From assembly GCF_001654855.1 (NCBI RefSeq), contig NZ_LXEN01000025.1:1-45014 (forward strand): a DNA stretch of 45,014 bases, written 5' to 3'. The position numbers were made by a program, and so were the translations under genes. This document shows, in pieces, positions 30,563-42,082 of this stretch. Numbering within the stretch: the first letter of the stretch is position 1; each line of letters starts with the position of its first letter. Below the pieces are notes generated by a model that was not told the DNA's origin, ran no database searches, and saw nothing but the letters and a program-made list of their open reading frames with translations. Source of the stretch: Proteus myxofaciens ATCC 19692. Its GTDB lineage: Bacteria; Pseudomonadota; Gammaproteobacteria; Enterobacterales; Enterobacteriaceae.

Positions 30563-33285
30563 TATGCAATACCTCGCAGATGACGAACCGATACACCCAC
30601 CAGCGATGGAGAAATTCCCGCTAAACCTAATGGTAAACCAATTTGCCCTTGCGTCAGATGAGCACTGATTTTCACAGGTAAAGTGAATTCACGGTTTTGG
30701 TAAATAAACATCGCTTGTTGCCCTTGAGTCAACGCTAATGCTTCTGCATCCGTTTCACTCAGTGTTAAATAAGCAGCGTCCATACGAGATTGGATAACGT
30801 CAGAGCGTTGTGATAGCTCTTCACTGCCAAATAAACGGTAGCAAGGTGCAACTGTCCATTGATTTTTCTCAGCATTAAAGGCCGCTGGAATTTCAGTGAA
30901 GTAACCTAGTGTGTTTTCACCACATTCAATTAAACGCACACCAGGATCACCAAAGCGTAAACTGCCCCCCACCTCTGCTTGGAATTTATTCCATGCTTGA
31001 GGTGAGTTCCAACCTGGCGCCCATGCAAATGGAATCTGCTGACGAGGAGCAGTAGGGCTGTTATTCCCTTCCATTGAGAAAGCAAATGGCGTATCGATAT
31101 CTTTTGGTTGACGCTGTTCATGTACAGAAATATTCGCCAACATAGATGTACGACCGCTGTAACGATGTGGTTCACGAGCAAGTTTTTGTCCACGAATACG
31201 GAATGATGCGTTTGGAGCAGCATCTACAATACCCGTGAATTGAGGGAGACGAGAAGCACACAGCTCAATCACATGATCTAACTGAGTCCAATCAAGGCTT
31301 CTTTCATGCCACTGTGAATCAACAGCGCTTAACCAGCGCCAGCTTTCATGCATCACAATAGATTTATCGTAGAATGAAGGCTCAAAAACTTGGAAGTAGC
31401 GTTGTGCTCTACCTTCTTGGCTTACCATAGTACCGTCACTTTCTGCGAAAGAAGAGGCAGGGAGAACCAAGTGCGCTTTTTCCATGATGTCAGTTTGCTG
31501 ATGGTCGATAACAATTAAGTTATCCACTTTCGCCAATGCATCATCAATCGCATCTGCATCAAAGTGACGATAAAGATCGTTTTCCATGACAACAACAGAA
31601 TCTGCTTGACCACTTCGCATAATTTTTAATGCATCATCAAGTGGTTGAGCATTCATCATGGCAAGACCCATGCTATTGGCATCATCAGCAACAAAAGAAA
31701 GTCCAACATCATTACCTTTCGCTTTTAATGCAAAGGCAATATTAGCAGCCGCTTTAATGACATCTTCACTACCTGCGTGACTACCACTGATAATCAATGG
31801 TTTTTTCGCTTGAGACAGCGCTTGAACAACCATATCAATCTGTTTATTCAGCGCATCATTCATGTCATCAACTGCAGGAGCTTCACCATTAATACTATTT
31901 GCGATAGCAAAACCAAGGCGCGCTTGATCAACAACAGGTGCACGATAGCTCCATGCTGCAACATCATCAAGACGTGTCTCATCAACATGAGTGACAAACA
32001 GTGGGTATTTAGCACGTTGTCCGATATTCATAATCGCGGCGATTTGCCAATCAGCTACTTTTTGAGCTGCTGCCATTTCACGCGCTTTACCTTTAACAGC
32101 TTGACGCACAGACAACGCCATACGAGCACCGGTTTGTGTTAAATCTTCACCTAACACAAGAACCGCATCATAACTTTCAATTTCACGTAAAGAAGGAGTA
32201 TAAACGCCCCCTTTTTGTAAAATATTGAGCATTAACGTTAAGCGTTTTTGTTCTGATGCTGAAATACCACTATAGAAGTTTTCTGCACCAACAACTTCAC
32301 GTAATGCAAAGTTACTTTCAATGCTTGCTCGTGGTGAACCAATACCGACGATACGTTGGCTTTTCTTCAACATATCAGCAACAGCTTGAGTTGCTTGAGT
32401 TGCATTGATTTCTAACCAGTTACTTCCTAAACGTTTTTTAGGCTGACGCGGTCTGCTCGCTAAATTGACATAACCATAACCAAAACGGCCACGGTCACAC
32501 AGGAAATAGCGGTTTACTGTACCGTTATAACGATTTTCAATACGACGTAATTCACCATAACGTTCACCAGGGCTTGTATTACAACCCATACTACAACCTT
32601 GGCAAATGCTTGGTGCAAATTGCATATCCCATTTACGGTTATAACGTGATGAATGTGTTTTATCGGTAAATACACCAGTAGGGCATACTTCAATTAAGTT
32701 ACCAGAGAATTCGCTCTCTAATGTGCCATCTTCAACGCGTCCAAAGAAAACGTTATTGTGAGCACCAAAGACGCCAAGGTCAGTACCATCAGCATAATCT
32801 TTGTAGTAACGAACACAGCGGTAACAGGCAATACAACGGTTCATTTCGTGAGAAATAAACGGTCCTAATTCTTGGTTTCTATGTGTACGCTTCGTAAAGC
32901 GATAGCGACGCATAGTATGACCCGTCATTACCGTCATATCTTGAAGGTGGCAGTTACCGCCTTCTTCACAAACTGGACAGTCATGAGGATGGTTTGTCAT
33001 ATACCATTCAACAACGCTTTCACGGAATTTTTTCGCTTCTTCGTCATCGATAGATATAAACGTGCCATCGGATGCTGGTGTCATACAAGACATCACCAAA
33101 CGACCGCGAGTATCCTCAGCATTTTGATATTGCTTAACCGCACACTGGCGGCAAGCGCCAACGCTTCCCAGCGCTGGATGCCAGCAAAAATAAGGAATAT
33201 CTAAGCCTAAATTAAGACAGGCTTCTAACAGGTTCTCAGACCCGTTAACTTCATATTCTTTGCCGTCTACATGAATCGTAGCCAT
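30562..33285 (-). CDS. nuoG: NADH-quinone oxidoreductase subunit G
   Basis: Largest peripheral subunit of complex I, 907 residues (E. coli 908). The N-terminal 2Fe-2S and 4Fe-4S ligands are in [33 protein letters not shown] and [18 protein letters not shown] further set CQGCSMGCN...[10 protein letters not shown] matches the extra N7 cluster. A long molybdopterin-oxidoreductase-like region follows. The start is placed at ATG 33283-33285 ([15 protein letters not shown]). Upstream in-frame ATG (33294) and TTG (33303) codons are less likely because the GGGAAG ribosome-binding site would then be too close or absent. Confidence 0.96.
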   Translation of the reverse strand: MATIHVDGKEYEVNGSENLLEACLNLGLDIPYFCWHPALGSVGACRQCAVKQYQNAEDTRGRLVMSCMTPASDGTFISIDDEEAKKFRESVVEWYMTNHPHDCPVCEEGGNCHLQDMTVMTGHTMRRYRFTKRTHRNQELGPFISHEMNRCIACYRCVRYYKDYADGTDLGVFGAHNNVFFGRVEDGTLESEFSGNLIEVCPTGVFTDKTHSSRYNRKWDMQFAPSICQGCSMGCNTSPGERYGELRRIENRYNGTVNRYFLCDRGRFGYGYVNLASRPRQPKKRLGSNWLEINATQATQAVADMLKKSQRIVGIGSPRASIESNFALREVVGAENFYSGISASEQKRLTLMLNILQKGGVYTPSLREIESYDAVLVLGEDLTQTGARMALSVRQAVKGKAREMAAAQKVADWQIAAIMNIGQRAKYPLFVTHVDETRLDDVAAWSYRAPVVDQARLGFAIANSINGEAPAVDDMNDALNKQIDMVVQALSQAKKPLIISGSHAGSEDVIKAAANIAFALKAKGNDVGLSFVADDANSMGLAMMNAQPLDDALKIMRSGQADSVVVMENDLYRHFDADAIDDALAKVDNLIVIDHQQTDIMEKAHLVLPASSFAESDGTMVSQEGRAQRYFQVFEPSFYDKSIVMHESWRWLSAVDSQWHERSLDWTQLDHVIELCASRLPQFTGIVDAAPNASFRIRGQKLAREPHRYSGRTSMLANISVHEQRQPKDIDTPFAFSMEGNNSPTAPRQQIPFAWAPGWNSPQAWNKFQAEVGGSLRFGDPGVRLIECGENTLGYFTEIPAAFNAEKNQWTVAPCYRLFGSEELSQRSDVIQSRMDAAYLTLSETDAEALALTQGQQAMFIYQNREFTLPVKISAHLTQGQIGLPLGLAGISPSLVGVSVRHLRGIA

Positions 33286-33305
33286 AGTCAGCATGCTTCC
33301 CAAAG

Positions 33306-33320
33306 GCCTGCATTGCAGGC
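33306..33320 (-). other. Intercistronic hairpin between nuoF and nuoG
   Basis: GCCTGC-AAT-GCAGGC on the minus strand, a perfect 6-bp stem in the 62-base gap, with no T run after it. It may affect mRNA stability or nuoG translation rather than termination. Confidence 0.45.
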
Positions 33321-33347
33321 GTTAAACCTAGAATGTATCGTGAAAAA

Positions 33348-34712
33348 CTACCAGCGGTGTTTCAGTAAATTAGGCTGAATACCTCTGATAAGGTTGGCAT
33401 TGGTATAATCTTCTTGAATGATGCCAGCCTCAAATTCTTCACGGAAATATTTAATAGCGCTTTGTAAAGGCTCGACAGCACCTGGCGCATGAGCACAGAA
33501 TGTGTGTCCTGGGCTTAGTGAACGACATAAATGTTCAAGTGTTTCGATATCGCCAGGGCGACCTTTACCTTGTTCAATCGCACGTAAGATTTCGACACTC
33601 CATGGCAGGCCATCACGACAAGGTGTACACCAACCACAAGATTCACGAGCAAAGAACTCTTCTAAGTTACGGGTTAATGAAACCATATTAATTTCATTAT
33701 CAACCGCCATGGCTAACGCAGTTCCTAAACGGCTACCTGCTTTACCAATCGTGCCAAAATCCATAGGGAGATCGAGATGATCTTCTGTTAAGAAGTCAGT
33801 ACCTGCACCACCAGGTTGCCACGCTTTAAGCTTAAGTCCATCACGCATACCCCCTGCGTAATCCTCAAGAATTTCACGTGCTGTGGTGCCAAAGGGTAAT
33901 TCCCATAATCCTGGGTGTTTAACACGACCAGAGAATCCCATTAATTTAGTACCAGCATCTGGGCTTTTGCCTTCACTTAAGCCGATATACCAATCCTTAC
34001 CATGCTCAACAATCGCTGGTACATTGCATAATGTTTCAACGTTATTAACACAAGTTGGTTTACCCCATGCTCCTGATGTCGCAGGAAATGGTGGTTTAGA
34101 ACGAGGATTAGCACGACGCCCTTCTAGGGAATTGATAAGTGCCGTTTCTTCACCACAGATGTAACGACCTGCACCTGTGTGAACAAACAACTCAAAATCG
34201 ATACCTGTTCCAAAAATGTTTTTACCGAGGAATCCTGCCGCTTTTGCCTCTTCAATGGCATGACGTAAATGCTTAGCCGCCTCGATATATTCACCACGAA
34301 GGAAAATATAGCCACGGTAAGCTTTTAGTGCGTGAGCGCCAATAATCATTCCTTCAATTAACAGATGAGGAAGTTGTTCCATTAAGAGACGGTCTTTATA
34401 TGTACCCGGCTCCATTTCATCTGCATTACAAAGAATGTAACGGATATTCATGCTTTCATCTTTTGGCATCAGGCTCCATTTTAAGCCTGTTGAGAATCCA
34501 GCACCGCCTCGGCCTTTTAGACCTGCATCTTTTACAGTGGTTGTCACCTCATCAGGAGACATCCCTTTTAATGCTTTTTCTGCCGCTTTATAACCGTTTT
34601 TAGCACGGTATTCATCCAGCCATACTGGCTGACGATCATCACGTAAACGCCACGTTAGCGGGTGCGTTTCTGCGCTACGAATGATCGGTTTTGCTCCTGA
34701 AATTGCTGTCAT
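33348..34712 (-). CDS. nuoF: NADH-quinone oxidoreductase subunit F (NADH and FMN binding)
   Basis: Electron-entry subunit of complex I: binds NADH and FMN and carries cluster N3. 454 residues, a few more than E. coli (445). [16 protein letters not shown] is the FMN/NADH glycine-rich loop, [19 protein letters not shown] is family-specific, and [12 protein letters not shown] with a later cysteine ([10 protein letters not shown]) binds N3. The start overlaps the nuoE stop by four bases. Confidence 0.98.
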   Translation of the reverse strand: MTAISGAKPIIRSAETHPLTWRLRDDRQPVWLDEYRAKNGYKAAEKALKGMSPDEVTTTVKDAGLKGRGGAGFSTGLKWSLMPKDESMNIRYILCNADEMEPGTYKDRLLMEQLPHLLIEGMIIGAHALKAYRGYIFLRGEYIEAAKHLRHAIEEAKAAGFLGKNIFGTGIDFELFVHTGAGRYICGEETALINSLEGRRANPRSKPPFPATSGAWGKPTCVNNVETLCNVPAIVEHGKDWYIGLSEGKSPDAGTKLMGFSGRVKHPGLWELPFGTTAREILEDYAGGMRDGLKLKAWQPGGAGTDFLTEDHLDLPMDFGTIGKAGSRLGTALAMAVDNEINMVSLTRNLEEFFARESCGWCTPCRDGLPWSVEILRAIEQGKGRPGDIETLEHLCRSLSPGHTFCAHAPGAVEPLQSAIKYFREEFEAGIIQEDYTNANLIRGIQPNLLKHRW

Positions 34713-35254
34713 GGATACTGCTCCAGTAACTTTTCAATCTCTTCAGGTTTTACAAAACTGTGAGTATCTTCATCTACCATCATGGTAGGACCTTTATCAC
34801 AGTTACCTAAACAACAGGTGGGTAGCAGTGTAAAACGACCATCTGGTGTTGTTTGACCTGGGATAATATTAAGGTGCTGTTCAATAGCCGCCTGAATGCC
34901 TTGATAACCTGTAATATGGCATACCACACTGTCACAAAAACGAATGATATGACGACCAACAGGTTGACGGAAAATCTGGCTATAGAACGTAGCGACGCCT
35001 TCAACATCGCTTGCAGGTATCCCAAGAACATCAGCAATCGCATAAATTGCACCGTCTTCAACCCAACCACGGTTCTTTTGCACAATTTTCAGTGCTTCAA
35101 TAGAGGCTGCACGAGGATCTTCATAGTGATGTTTTTCTTTTTCAATTTCAGCGCGTTCTTCTTCAGTTAACACAAACGAAGCTTTCTTTGAAACGGTGAC
35201 ATCAATAATTTCGATCTGCACAGCATCATCTTTTTGGTTTAGTTCATTTTGCAT
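34709..35254 (-). CDS. nuoE: NADH-quinone oxidoreductase subunit E
   Basis: Thioredoxin-like subunit with 2Fe-2S cluster N1a, bound to NuoF. 181 residues, about 15 more than E. coli because of a longer, poorly conserved N-terminus ([20 protein letters not shown]). The conserved part begins at [18 protein letters not shown]. The cluster ligands lie in RFCDSVVCH and [13 protein letters not shown]. It starts two bases after nuoCD. Confidence 0.97.
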   Translation of the reverse strand: MQNELNQKDDAVQIEIIDVTVSKKASFVLTEEERAEIEKEKHHYEDPRAASIEALKIVQKNRGWVEDGAIYAIADVLGIPASDVEGVATFYSQIFRQPVGRHIIRFCDSVVCHITGYQGIQAAIEQHLNIIPGQTTPDGRFTLLPTCCLGNCDKGPTMMVDEDTHSFVKPEEIEKLLEQYP

Positions 35255-35256
35255 GA

Positions 35257-37053
35257 TTACCGATCCACATCCGACATTACAAAATCAATACTTCCCAGAT
35301 AAACAATCAAGTCAGAGACTAAACTACCGCGGATAACCGCTGGAATTTGCTGAAGGTGAGCAAAGCTTGGTGTACGAATACGCGTACGGTAGCTCATCGT
35401 ACTGCCATCACTGGTTAAGTAGTAACTGTTGATACCTTTAGTGGCTTCAACCATCTGGAATGATTCATTTGCTGGCATAACAGGGCCCCATGAAACCTGT
35501 AAGAAGTGGTTAATCATGGTTTCAATATGCTGTAACGTACGCTCTTTTGGTGGTGGCGTAGTCAATGGATGGTCTGCTTTAAATGGACCTTCTGGCATAT
35601 TTTTATAACACTGTTCAAGAATACGTAAACTTTGACGTAACTCTTCAACTTTCAGCATTACACGATCGTAACAGTCGCCATTACTTGCTACAGGAATTTC
35701 AAATTCAAAGTTTTCATAACCTGAATATGGGCGCCATTTACGTACGTCAAATTCAACACCTGTTGCACGTAAGCCTGCACCGGTTACACCCCACTCTAAT
35801 GCTTCTTTCGAGTTATAAGAGGCGACACCTACTGTACGGCCTTTTAAGATACTGTTTTCTAGTGCCGCTTTTACATATGAATCTAGACGTTTTGGCATCC
35901 AATCTAAGAATTCACGTAATAAGCGCTCCCAACCACGAGGTAAATCATGCGCAACACCACCAATACGGAACCATGCTGGGTGCATACGGAATCCAGTAAT
36001 CGCTTCAACGATGTTGTACACTTTTTGGCGATCGGTAAAAGCAAAGAAGACAGGTGTCATTGCACCTACGTCTTGAATAAAGGTACTGATATAGAGTAAA
36101 TGGCTGTTGATACGAAATAGCTCAGATAACATCACGCGAATGACTTTCACGCGTTCTGGTACTTCAATACCTGCCAATTTTTCAACAGCAAGAACATAAG
36201 GCATTTCGTTAACACAACCGCCAAGATATTCTATACGGTCTGTGTATGGGATATAGCTGTGCCATGATTGGCGCTCACCCATTTTTTCTGCACCGCGATG
36301 GTGGTAACCCACATCAGGAACACAGTTAACGATTTCTTCGCCATCTAGCTGAAGAATAATACGGAATGCACCATGAGAAGATGGATGGTTAGGACCAAGG
36401 TTTAAGAACATAAAGTCCTCATTCTCAGTACCGCGTTTCATTCCCCATTCTTCTGGTTTAAATTTCAGTGATTCCATCTCGAGATCCTCTTTTTGCTTTG
36501 TCAGCACATAAGGATCAAATTCTGTTGCACGAGCTGGGTAATCTTTACGCAGTGGATGCCCTTCCCAATCAGGAAGCATCATAATACGACGTAAATTTGG
36601 GTGTCCATTAAAGACAATCCCAAACATATCCCACACTTCACGCTCATACCAATTCGAGTTAGGGAAAATCGATGTGATAGTCGGAACATTAAGGTCATTT
36701 TCACTTAATGCGACTTTCAGCATGATATCCTTATTACGATCGAGTGATATCAAGTGATAGAAAACCGAAAAATCAGCCGCAGGCAAGCCTTGACGATGTG
36801 TACGCACACGCTCATCAAAACCATGCATATCAAACAGCATGACATAAGGTTTTGGTAAAGATTTGAGGTAGTGTAACACCTCAATAAGTTGTTCCCGCTT
36901 AACCCATACTACTGGCATGCCAGTACGAGTTGGCTGGAATGTAAACGCATCAGGTCCAAATTTTTGACGCAGTTCATTGACGACCTGATCATCAATATGA
37001 TCGGTCGTTTCCCACGCTGGACCTGCGCTTTTTTGCGCTATCTGATCGGTCAT
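35257..37053 (-). CDS. nuoC: NADH-quinone oxidoreductase fused subunit C/D
   Basis: Fused NuoC-NuoD subunit (nuoCD), 598 residues, as is normal for enterobacteria. The NuoC domain occupies roughly residues 1-190 ([14 protein letters not shown]... [27 protein letters not shown]). The NuoD domain follows, related to the large subunit of NiFe hydrogenases, with [23 protein letters not shown] and the quinone-site region of the complex. It ends [14 protein letters not shown], the typical NuoD C-terminus. Confidence 0.98.
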   Translation of the reverse strand: MTDQIAQKSAGPAWETTDHIDDQVVNELRQKFGPDAFTFQPTRTGMPVVWVKREQLIEVLHYLKSLPKPYVMLFDMHGFDERVRTHRQGLPAADFSVFYHLISLDRNKDIMLKVALSENDLNVPTITSIFPNSNWYEREVWDMFGIVFNGHPNLRRIMMLPDWEGHPLRKDYPARATEFDPYVLTKQKEDLEMESLKFKPEEWGMKRGTENEDFMFLNLGPNHPSSHGAFRIILQLDGEEIVNCVPDVGYHHRGAEKMGERQSWHSYIPYTDRIEYLGGCVNEMPYVLAVEKLAGIEVPERVKVIRVMLSELFRINSHLLYISTFIQDVGAMTPVFFAFTDRQKVYNIVEAITGFRMHPAWFRIGGVAHDLPRGWERLLREFLDWMPKRLDSYVKAALENSILKGRTVGVASYNSKEALEWGVTGAGLRATGVEFDVRKWRPYSGYENFEFEIPVASNGDCYDRVMLKVEELRQSLRILEQCYKNMPEGPFKADHPLTTPPPKERTLQHIETMINHFLQVSWGPVMPANESFQMVEATKGINSYYLTSDGSTMSYRTRIRTPSFAHLQQIPAVIRGSLVSDLIVYLGSIDFVMSDVDR

Positions 37054-37129
37054 TTCTATTCACCACAACTTTGATCAGGGTTACTTATATCGCAACACAT
37101 TGCTCTGGTTACGTCTTAGGCAAAAGCCT

Positions 37130-37804
37130 TTAAATTTCGTCTGGTGTACGCAGATTTTTCACCGCGATACGTTCACCGTGCTTTCTTTCTCGTTCTGATT
37201 GCATATTGGCACGATAAACACCTTGGTCGCCGACAACCCATGACAATGGGCGACGTTCTTTACCAATGGATTCTTGTAATAACATCAATGCCTGCATATA
37301 AGCTTCAGGACGCGGTGGGCACCCAGGAATATACACATCAACAGGAATGAATTTATCAACACCTTGAACAACAGAATAGATGTCGTACATACCACCAGAG
37401 TTTGCACAAGCTCCCATGGAGATAACCCATTTAGGCTCTAGCATTTGATCATATAGACGCTGAATAACAGGTGCCATTTTGGTAAAGCAAGTTCCGGCAA
37501 CCACCATAAAGTCAGCTTGACGAGGTGAAGCACGTAATACTTCAGAACCAAAACGTGCAACATCATGAACCGCAGTAAACGACGTCACCATTTCAACGTA
37601 ACAACAGGAAAGACCAAAGTTATATGGCCATAAAGAGTTTTTTCTTCCCCAGTTCACAACGTCATGCAATGCATGATCGAGTTTTCCCATGTACACGCTG
37701 CGATGAACGTGAGCATCTAATGGGTCACTGACTATTTCCTGTGATTGCAGGGGATAACGGTCATTCTCACCGTTAGGATCTATGCGGGTGAGCGTATAAT
37801 CCAT
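37130..37804 (-). CDS. nuoB: NADH-quinone oxidoreductase subunit B (cluster N2)
   Basis: Subunit holding the terminal 4Fe-4S cluster N2, which reduces quinone. 224 residues (E. coli 220). The ligands are the tandem cysteines C67-C68 (LSCCYVEM) plus C133 (GACANSGG) and C162 (PGCPPRPEA). It lies 17 bases after nuoA and 76 bases before nuoCD; that gap contains a small AGGC-TTTT-GCCT hairpin on the coding strand. Confidence 0.98.
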   Translation of the reverse strand: MDYTLTRIDPNGENDRYPLQSQEIVSDPLDAHVHRSVYMGKLDHALHDVVNWGRKNSLWPYNFGLSCCYVEMVTSFTAVHDVARFGSEVLRASPRQADFMVVAGTCFTKMAPVIQRLYDQMLEPKWVISMGACANSGGMYDIYSVVQGVDKFIPVDVYIPGCPPRPEAYMQALMLLQESIGKERRPLSWVVGDQGVYRANMQSERERKHGERIAVKNLRTPDEI

Positions 37805-37821
37805 TTCTAATGCCTCGCTTA

Positions 37822-38274
37822 TTACTGCTGCGGATGTTTGCCGCTGGTTAATCTGACATGGCTTTTACCCGCGGTTTCACGGCGAGAACGAACTGGAGTC
37901 CAGTTAAGAGCACCAATACGTACCAAATAGAATAAGCCAGCTAATAAAATAGCGATGAAGACGGCTGCCTCAATAAAGCCTAACCAGCCAACTTCACGAA
38001 CGGAAACAGCCCAGGCATAAAGAAACAGTGCTTCAACATCGAAAATGACGAAAAACATGGCAACTAAATAGAATTTAGCCGACATGCGCAGACGAGCGCT
38101 GCCAACAGAATCAAGGCCAGATTCATAAGGAACATGCTTTGCCCTTGCCTGCGCGCGTCCGCCTAGATAGCGGGCACCCAGTAACATGAGCGAACATAAC
38201 CCCAATGCGCCTATGAGGAAGACAGCAAATGCCCAATGGTGGGCTATAACTTCGGTGGTTGTAGACATACTCAT
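37822..38274 (-). CDS. nuoA: NADH-quinone oxidoreductase subunit A
   Basis: First gene of the 13-gene nuo operon: small membrane subunit of complex I with three hydrophobic helices. 150 residues. The conserved loop [38 protein letters not shown] contains the residues that line the quinone-entry region. The N-terminus [16 protein letters not shown] matches E. coli. A 779-base non-coding region precedes it. Confidence 0.97.
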   Translation of the reverse strand: MSMSTTTEVIAHHWAFAVFLIGALGLCSLMLLGARYLGGRAQARAKHVPYESGLDSVGSARLRMSAKFYLVAMFFVIFDVEALFLYAWAVSVREVGWLGFIEAAVFIAILLAGLFYLVRIGALNWTPVRSRRETAGKSHVRLTSGKHPQQ

Positions 38275-38918
38275 TGCTTACTCATCAAAGGTGGTGTCAA
38301 TTAACCAACTCTTATCCGGCGGTTTACACCACATTTATATTTATGAAAAAAAGAGAGATACAATAGACTTGCTAATTAAAAAGATGATAGCAATCTATTA
38401 ATACCTTTTTATATTTTGGAAAACGTTGCGACAACGCACCCAATTCCCCAACGTGATTTAACAAAATAAACACTCATTTTTAACATCAGAATATAACTCG
38501 ATGCTAAAACGTGTCAGTGAATCGACACTCTTTTTGCTAACACGCTTAGTCTAACCGATAATTCGATTTTACTACACCAGTATCGCAGGAAAAACCTGAC
38601 TCTATATAGGGAAATGTGCCTTATTTTCTTGATCAAACTCACAAAATAGTTGAAAAAATATATAAACAGTTTAAATTTTATCCAAATTTTAACAAATTAA
38701 CTTTTTAATAATGTGTTGAAGGTCAAATATCTCTTTTTATTTATTCATTTATTCTAAGTAAACCTAGACAAACCTTTTATTTATTAACAAATCCTACAAG
38801 CGTGTAACCGAATCTCAGAGTGCACATTTTTTTAACAAAAAATTATTTTATTACGCCAATTTGCCCTCATCACAAAATATACATTAACTTAGATGAATAT
38901 TATCGTTATGTAATTATA

Positions 38919-38932
38919 TTGATCTTGATCAT
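38919..38932. promoter_or_regulatory. FNR-like site
   Basis: TTGAT-CTTG-ATCAT matches nine of the ten defined positions of the FNR consensus TTGAT-N4-ATCAA. It lies about 645 bases upstream of nuoA and 122 bases beyond the lrhA stop, far from a usual promoter position. Confidence 0.45.
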
Positions 38933-38982
38933 AAAAAAACGAAAGCAAATGTATTATCTACATCGGCTTCCGTATAGACTTA

Positions 38983-39014
38983 TTTTATCCTGATAATTAA
39001 TGAACAGGATAAAA
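38983..39014 (-). terminator. Hairpin downstream of lrhA
   Basis: TTTTATCCTG and CAGGATAAAA pair over a 12-base loop, 40 bases after the lrhA stop. The following sequence on the minus strand (TAAGTC) lacks a strong T run, so it may be a weak terminator or a 3'-end stabiliser. Confidence 0.45.
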
Positions 39015-39053
39015 AGGCTTTATTTATATTTTCAAGTTAACAATTTAACATTG

Positions 39054-39971
39054 TTACTCAATTTCAACTGAACTGACATCTTCAGCTGCAGTGACTGTAT
39101 AAGGTGTCTTTTTATTTTCAATTGCGTTAAATACCGTTAATACCGCTTCATTTTGTTCATCAAAATTACGATATAACCAATATTGTGTTTCTGGTAAGCG
39201 AGGTAAACCTTCACTTTCACCAATAATACGTAGATCTGCATTTTGCATTTCAAGTGGGCGTGCAGTGATACCAACTTCTGCATTTACGGCTGCACGAACA
39301 GCAGATAAAGAAGCGGCTTCATATGCAATACGCCATTGAATGCCAGCATCATCTAGTGTGTTTGTTGCAATTTGGCGGAATGGATTGGTTTCATCCATCA
39401 TAACTAAAGGAATTGGCTCATTCGTTTGCAATTGGAAATCAGGGGCACAATGCCATAATACTGGTGCAGTACGTAACGCTGTACGCGGATGGTGGCCAAT
39501 ACGAGCTGTTGTTAACGCTAAATCAATTTCATGGTTATCAAGCATTGTCTCGATGAATTGAGAGCGTTTTATACGTACATCAACAGCTAAGCGTGGATAG
39601 ACCGATGCAATACGATTAAGTAAAAAAGGTAATAACGTATCAACAGAATCATCTGACGCACCAATACGTAACTCCCCTTCTGCATCGCTATATGTTAATG
39701 AAGCTGTTGCATCATCGTTAGCACGCAAAATTTGACGAGCATAACCTAATAATTGTAGGCCATGTTCTGTTAACAGTTTATTACGACCATGTCTGGCAAA
39801 AAGTTCTCTACCTACTAATTGCTCTAAACGTTGCATCTGCTGGCTTACAGCAGACTGTGTTCGACATACGGCTGCCGCCGCTGCTGCAAACGTATTTAAG
39901 TCTGCTACAGCAACAAAAGTTCTAAGCAGATCGAGGTCGAGATTCATTATCGGACGATTTGCATTAATCAT
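39054..39971 (-). CDS. lrhA: LysR-type regulator LrhA/HexA
   Basis: LysR-type transcription factor of 305 residues (E. coli 312). The N-terminal helix-turn-helix spans roughly residues 10-69 ([44 protein letters not shown]), nearly the same as E. coli LrhA. The C-terminal half is the effector-binding domain and diverges toward its end. LrhA in E. coli represses flhDC, and the Proteus and Erwinia homologue HexA affects motility and virulence traits. Its position between alaA and nuoA is the E. coli arrangement. The 5' region is unusually long and contains hairpins. Confidence 0.93.
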   Translation of the reverse strand: MINANRPIMNLDLDLLRTFVAVADLNTFAAAAAAVCRTQSAVSQQMQRLEQLVGRELFARHGRNKLLTEHGLQLLGYARQILRANDDATASLTYSDAEGELRIGASDDSVDTLLPFLLNRIASVYPRLAVDVRIKRSQFIETMLDNHEIDLALTTARIGHHPRTALRTAPVLWHCAPDFQLQTNEPIPLVMMDETNPFRQIATNTLDDAGIQWRIAYEAASLSAVRAAVNAEVGITARPLEMQNADLRIIGESEGLPRLPETQYWLYRNFDEQNEAVLTVFNAIENKKTPYTVTAAEDVSSVEIE

Positions 39972-40298
39972 TGTTTATTCTTCACTTATTTTTGATTTTT
40001 AAATTACATATACCTGGTGTTTTTTCTCAAAAAGCCTCAAGGAGACCTTTGGTTTAGACAGTACCTCACTCTGAAAATGAGTGCAAAGATATACTGAATA
40101 CTTTACATTTGTTTCTTTTGGTTTACACCTCCTTGCTAAAAAGGGATTACATACGTTAGTAACAAATTAAATTTTATTATGATTTTAAGTATTCACAAGG
40201 AAGAACTGCATACTCTCATCACAACTTAGACATAGATCATACTAATAGAGTTCTTTCTTATAAAATTTAACATTTTTAAATATGATTTAAATTTTCTT

Positions 40299-40367
40299 AA
40301 CAATACCTAAGCATCTAGGTATTGTTACTTATTAAATAAATTTAAAAGTTGAATTTATTTAATAAGT
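40299..40367. repeat. Two back-to-back perfect inverted repeats upstream of lrhA
   Basis: Hairpin 1: AACAATACCTA (40299-40309) with TAGGTATTGTT (40316-40326), 11 bp, loop AGCATC. Hairpin 2 starts at the next base: ACTTATTAAATAAATT (40327-40342) with AATTTATTTAATAAGT (40352-40367), 16 bp, loop TAAAAGTTG. Both arms match perfectly. Confidence 0.7.
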
Positions 40368-40775
40368 AAACTCATTGATGGTTATAGGATAAAGCAAATT
40401 TAACCATATTATTTAAAAATTTAATATATTAAGGCAGATAATACAAATCCAATAAAATTATTCAATGTTTGTTTATGAGACATTTTCTTAATCTATGCAT
40501 TACATCTCTTTTTACTCTTTTTTATCCTAATTCCCATATAATTAACATACTACAAACCCTCTCCTTAACAAAATAATACTTCAAATCTTGTTTGAAAATT
40601 AAAATATAATGCCTACTTAAACAATACAAACAGTTATCGAAATAACATTCTTAGAATAAACTGACCTTTTATACCAAAAATAACCCAACATCTTCAAAAG
40701 TTTGCAACGTAAGAGTAGAGTGATAGATCTATTTTTTTGTAGATCAGCCTTTCCATTTATAACTTCTATTTCTAT

Positions 40776-40801
40776 ATAGATATAAATGATAGATATAAAT
40801 G
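40776..40801 (+). repeat. 13-base tandem direct repeat upstream of alaA
   Basis: ATAGATATAAATG occurs twice in tandem, ending 42 bases before the alaA start, in the expected promoter or leader region. Confidence 0.6.
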
Positions 40802-40843
40802 TTGCTATGTTGATATAAGTCATACCCATTAGGTAAACGTGCT

Positions 40844-42058
40844 ATGAATCAAATTAAAAAATCAAATAAGCTTGACCATGTATGTTACGACATTCGAGGT
40901 CCCGTTTTGCAAGAAGCAAAACGTCTAGAAGAAGAAGGCAACAAAGTATTAAAACTCAACATTGGTAATCCTGCACCTTTTGGTTTTGAAGCACCAGATG
41001 AAATTTTAGTCGATGTAATTCGAAATCTGCCAAGTTCTCAAGGCTATAGCGACTCAAAAGGGCTTTTCTCAGCACGTAAGGCCATCATGCAACATTATCA
41101 AGCCCGTGATATGCGTGATGTCACCGTTGAAGATATTTATATCGGTAATGGTGTTTCTGAATTAATCGTACTGGCAATGCAAGCACTATTAAATAATGGT
41201 GATGAAATGCTTGTACCCGCCCCCGATTATCCATTATGGACAGCGGCGGTTTCTCTTTCTGGGGGTACTGCGGTTCATTATCTTTGTGATGAGGAACAAG
41301 GCTGGTTTCCTGATTTAGATGATATTCGGAGTAAAATAACTAAAAATACTCGCGGTATTGTTATTATTAATCCTAATAATCCAACAGGTGCGGTATATAG
41401 CAAAGAAATTTTGATGGAAATTGTTGAAATAGCCCGTCAACATAACTTAATTATTTTTGCTGATGAAATCTACGATAAAATTCTGTATGACGATGCGCAA
41501 CATCATTCTATCGCAGCAATGGCACCTGATTTATTAACTGTGACGTTCAATGGCTTATCAAAAACATATCGTGTTGCAGGTTTTCGTCAAGGTTGGATGG
41601 TATTAAATGGGCCTAAAAAACACGCGAAAAGTTATATTGAAGGTTTGAACATGCTTTCTTCAATGCGTTTGTGCGCTAACGTGCCTATGCAACATGCGAT
41701 TCAAACTGCATTAGGCGGTTACCAAAGCATCAGTGAATTTATTTTGCCTGGTGGGCGTTTATATGAGCAACGTAATCGCGCGTGGGAGCTTATCAACCAA
41801 ATACCGGGTGTTTCTTGTGTCAAACCAATGGGTGCATTATACATGTTCCCTAAAATCGATTTGAATCGTTATAGCATTAAAGACGATCAGAAAATGATCC
41901 TCGATTTATTACTGCAAGAAAAAGTGCTCTTAGTGCAAGGAACTGCCTTCAATTGGCCTCATCCTGATCATTTCCGAATTGTCACACTACCTCGCGAAGA
42001 CGATTTAGAGATGGCTATCCAAAAATTTGGGCGTTTTATCGTGAATTATCACCAGTAA
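40844..42058 (+). CDS. alaA: Alanine aminotransferase AlaA (PLP-dependent)
   Basis: Fold-type I aminotransferase forming alanine from pyruvate and glutamate. 404 residues, near-identical in length to E. coli AlaA (formerly YfbQ). The PLP lysine is K240 in FNGLSKTYRVAGFRQGWM. NPNNPTGAVYS and FADEIYDKILYDD carry the cofactor-contacting Asn and Asp. The next gene is yfbR, as in E. coli, with a terminator between them. Confidence 0.97.
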   Translation: MNQIKKSNKLDHVCYDIRGPVLQEAKRLEEEGNKVLKLNIGNPAPFGFEAPDEILVDVIRNLPSSQGYSDSKGLFSARKAIMQHYQARDMRDVTVEDIYIGNGVSELIVLAMQALLNNGDEMLVPAPDYPLWTAAVSLSGGTAVHYLCDEEQGWFPDLDDIRSKITKNTRGIVIINPNNPTGAVYSKEILMEIVEIARQHNLIIFADEIYDKILYDDAQHHSIAAMAPDLLTVTFNGLSKTYRVAGFRQGWMVLNGPKKHAKSYIEGLNMLSSMRLCANVPMQHAIQTALGGYQSISEFILPGGRLYEQRNRAWELINQIPGVSCVKPMGALYMFPKIDLNRYSIKDDQKMILDLLLQEKVLLVQGTAFNWPHPDHFRIVTLPREDDLEMAIQKFGRFIVNYHQ

Positions 42059-42082
42059 GTAAAATACAATTCAACGACAATG

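Larger units (their letters stand above)
38275..39053 (-). promoter_or_regulatory. Long non-coding region upstream of nuoA
   Basis: 779 bases, very AT-rich, with no convincing gene. In E. coli the nuo promoter region is also long and bound by ArcA, FNR, NarL, IHF and Fis. Here I see an FNR-like site at 38919-38932 and three TTTGTTAA octamers on the nuo strand (38689-38696, 38784-38791, 38832-38839) that could be ArcA half-sites. A promoter cannot be fixed by eye. Confidence 0.5.
39972..40843. promoter_or_regulatory. 872-base divergent region between lrhA and alaA
   Basis: Very AT-rich with no convincing gene; a 70-codon frame on the minus strand (40617-40829) has no ribosome-binding site support or recognisable product. 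The region holds two perfect adjacent hairpins (40299-40367) and a 13-base tandem direct repeat (40776-40801). E. coli lrhA has a long untranslated leader, so part of this may be lrhA leader RNA. Confidence 0.5.

Noticed and set aside
31777..32142. 121-codon open frame opposite nuoG
   Set aside because: Shadow of nuoG; no support for translation.
33286..33303. Upstream TTG/ATG starts for nuoG
   Set aside because: Ribosome-binding-site spacing is poor and [15 protein letters not shown] is the family N-terminus.
35583..35999. 138-codon open frame opposite nuoCD
   Set aside because: It is antisense to a strongly conserved gene, has no ribosome-binding site or recognisable product, and its composition follows from the coding strand.
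35257..37053. nuoC-nuoD fusion as an unusual event
   Set aside because: The fusion is standard in Enterobacterales complex I.
38629..38636. TTGATCAA palindrome upstream of nuoA as an FNR site
   Set aside because: It lacks the four-base spacer between half-sites required by the FNR consensus.
40617..40829. 70-codon open frame in the lrhA-alaA gap
   Set aside because: Low-complexity AT-rich sequence, no convincing ribosome-binding site, and it covers the expected alaA promoter.
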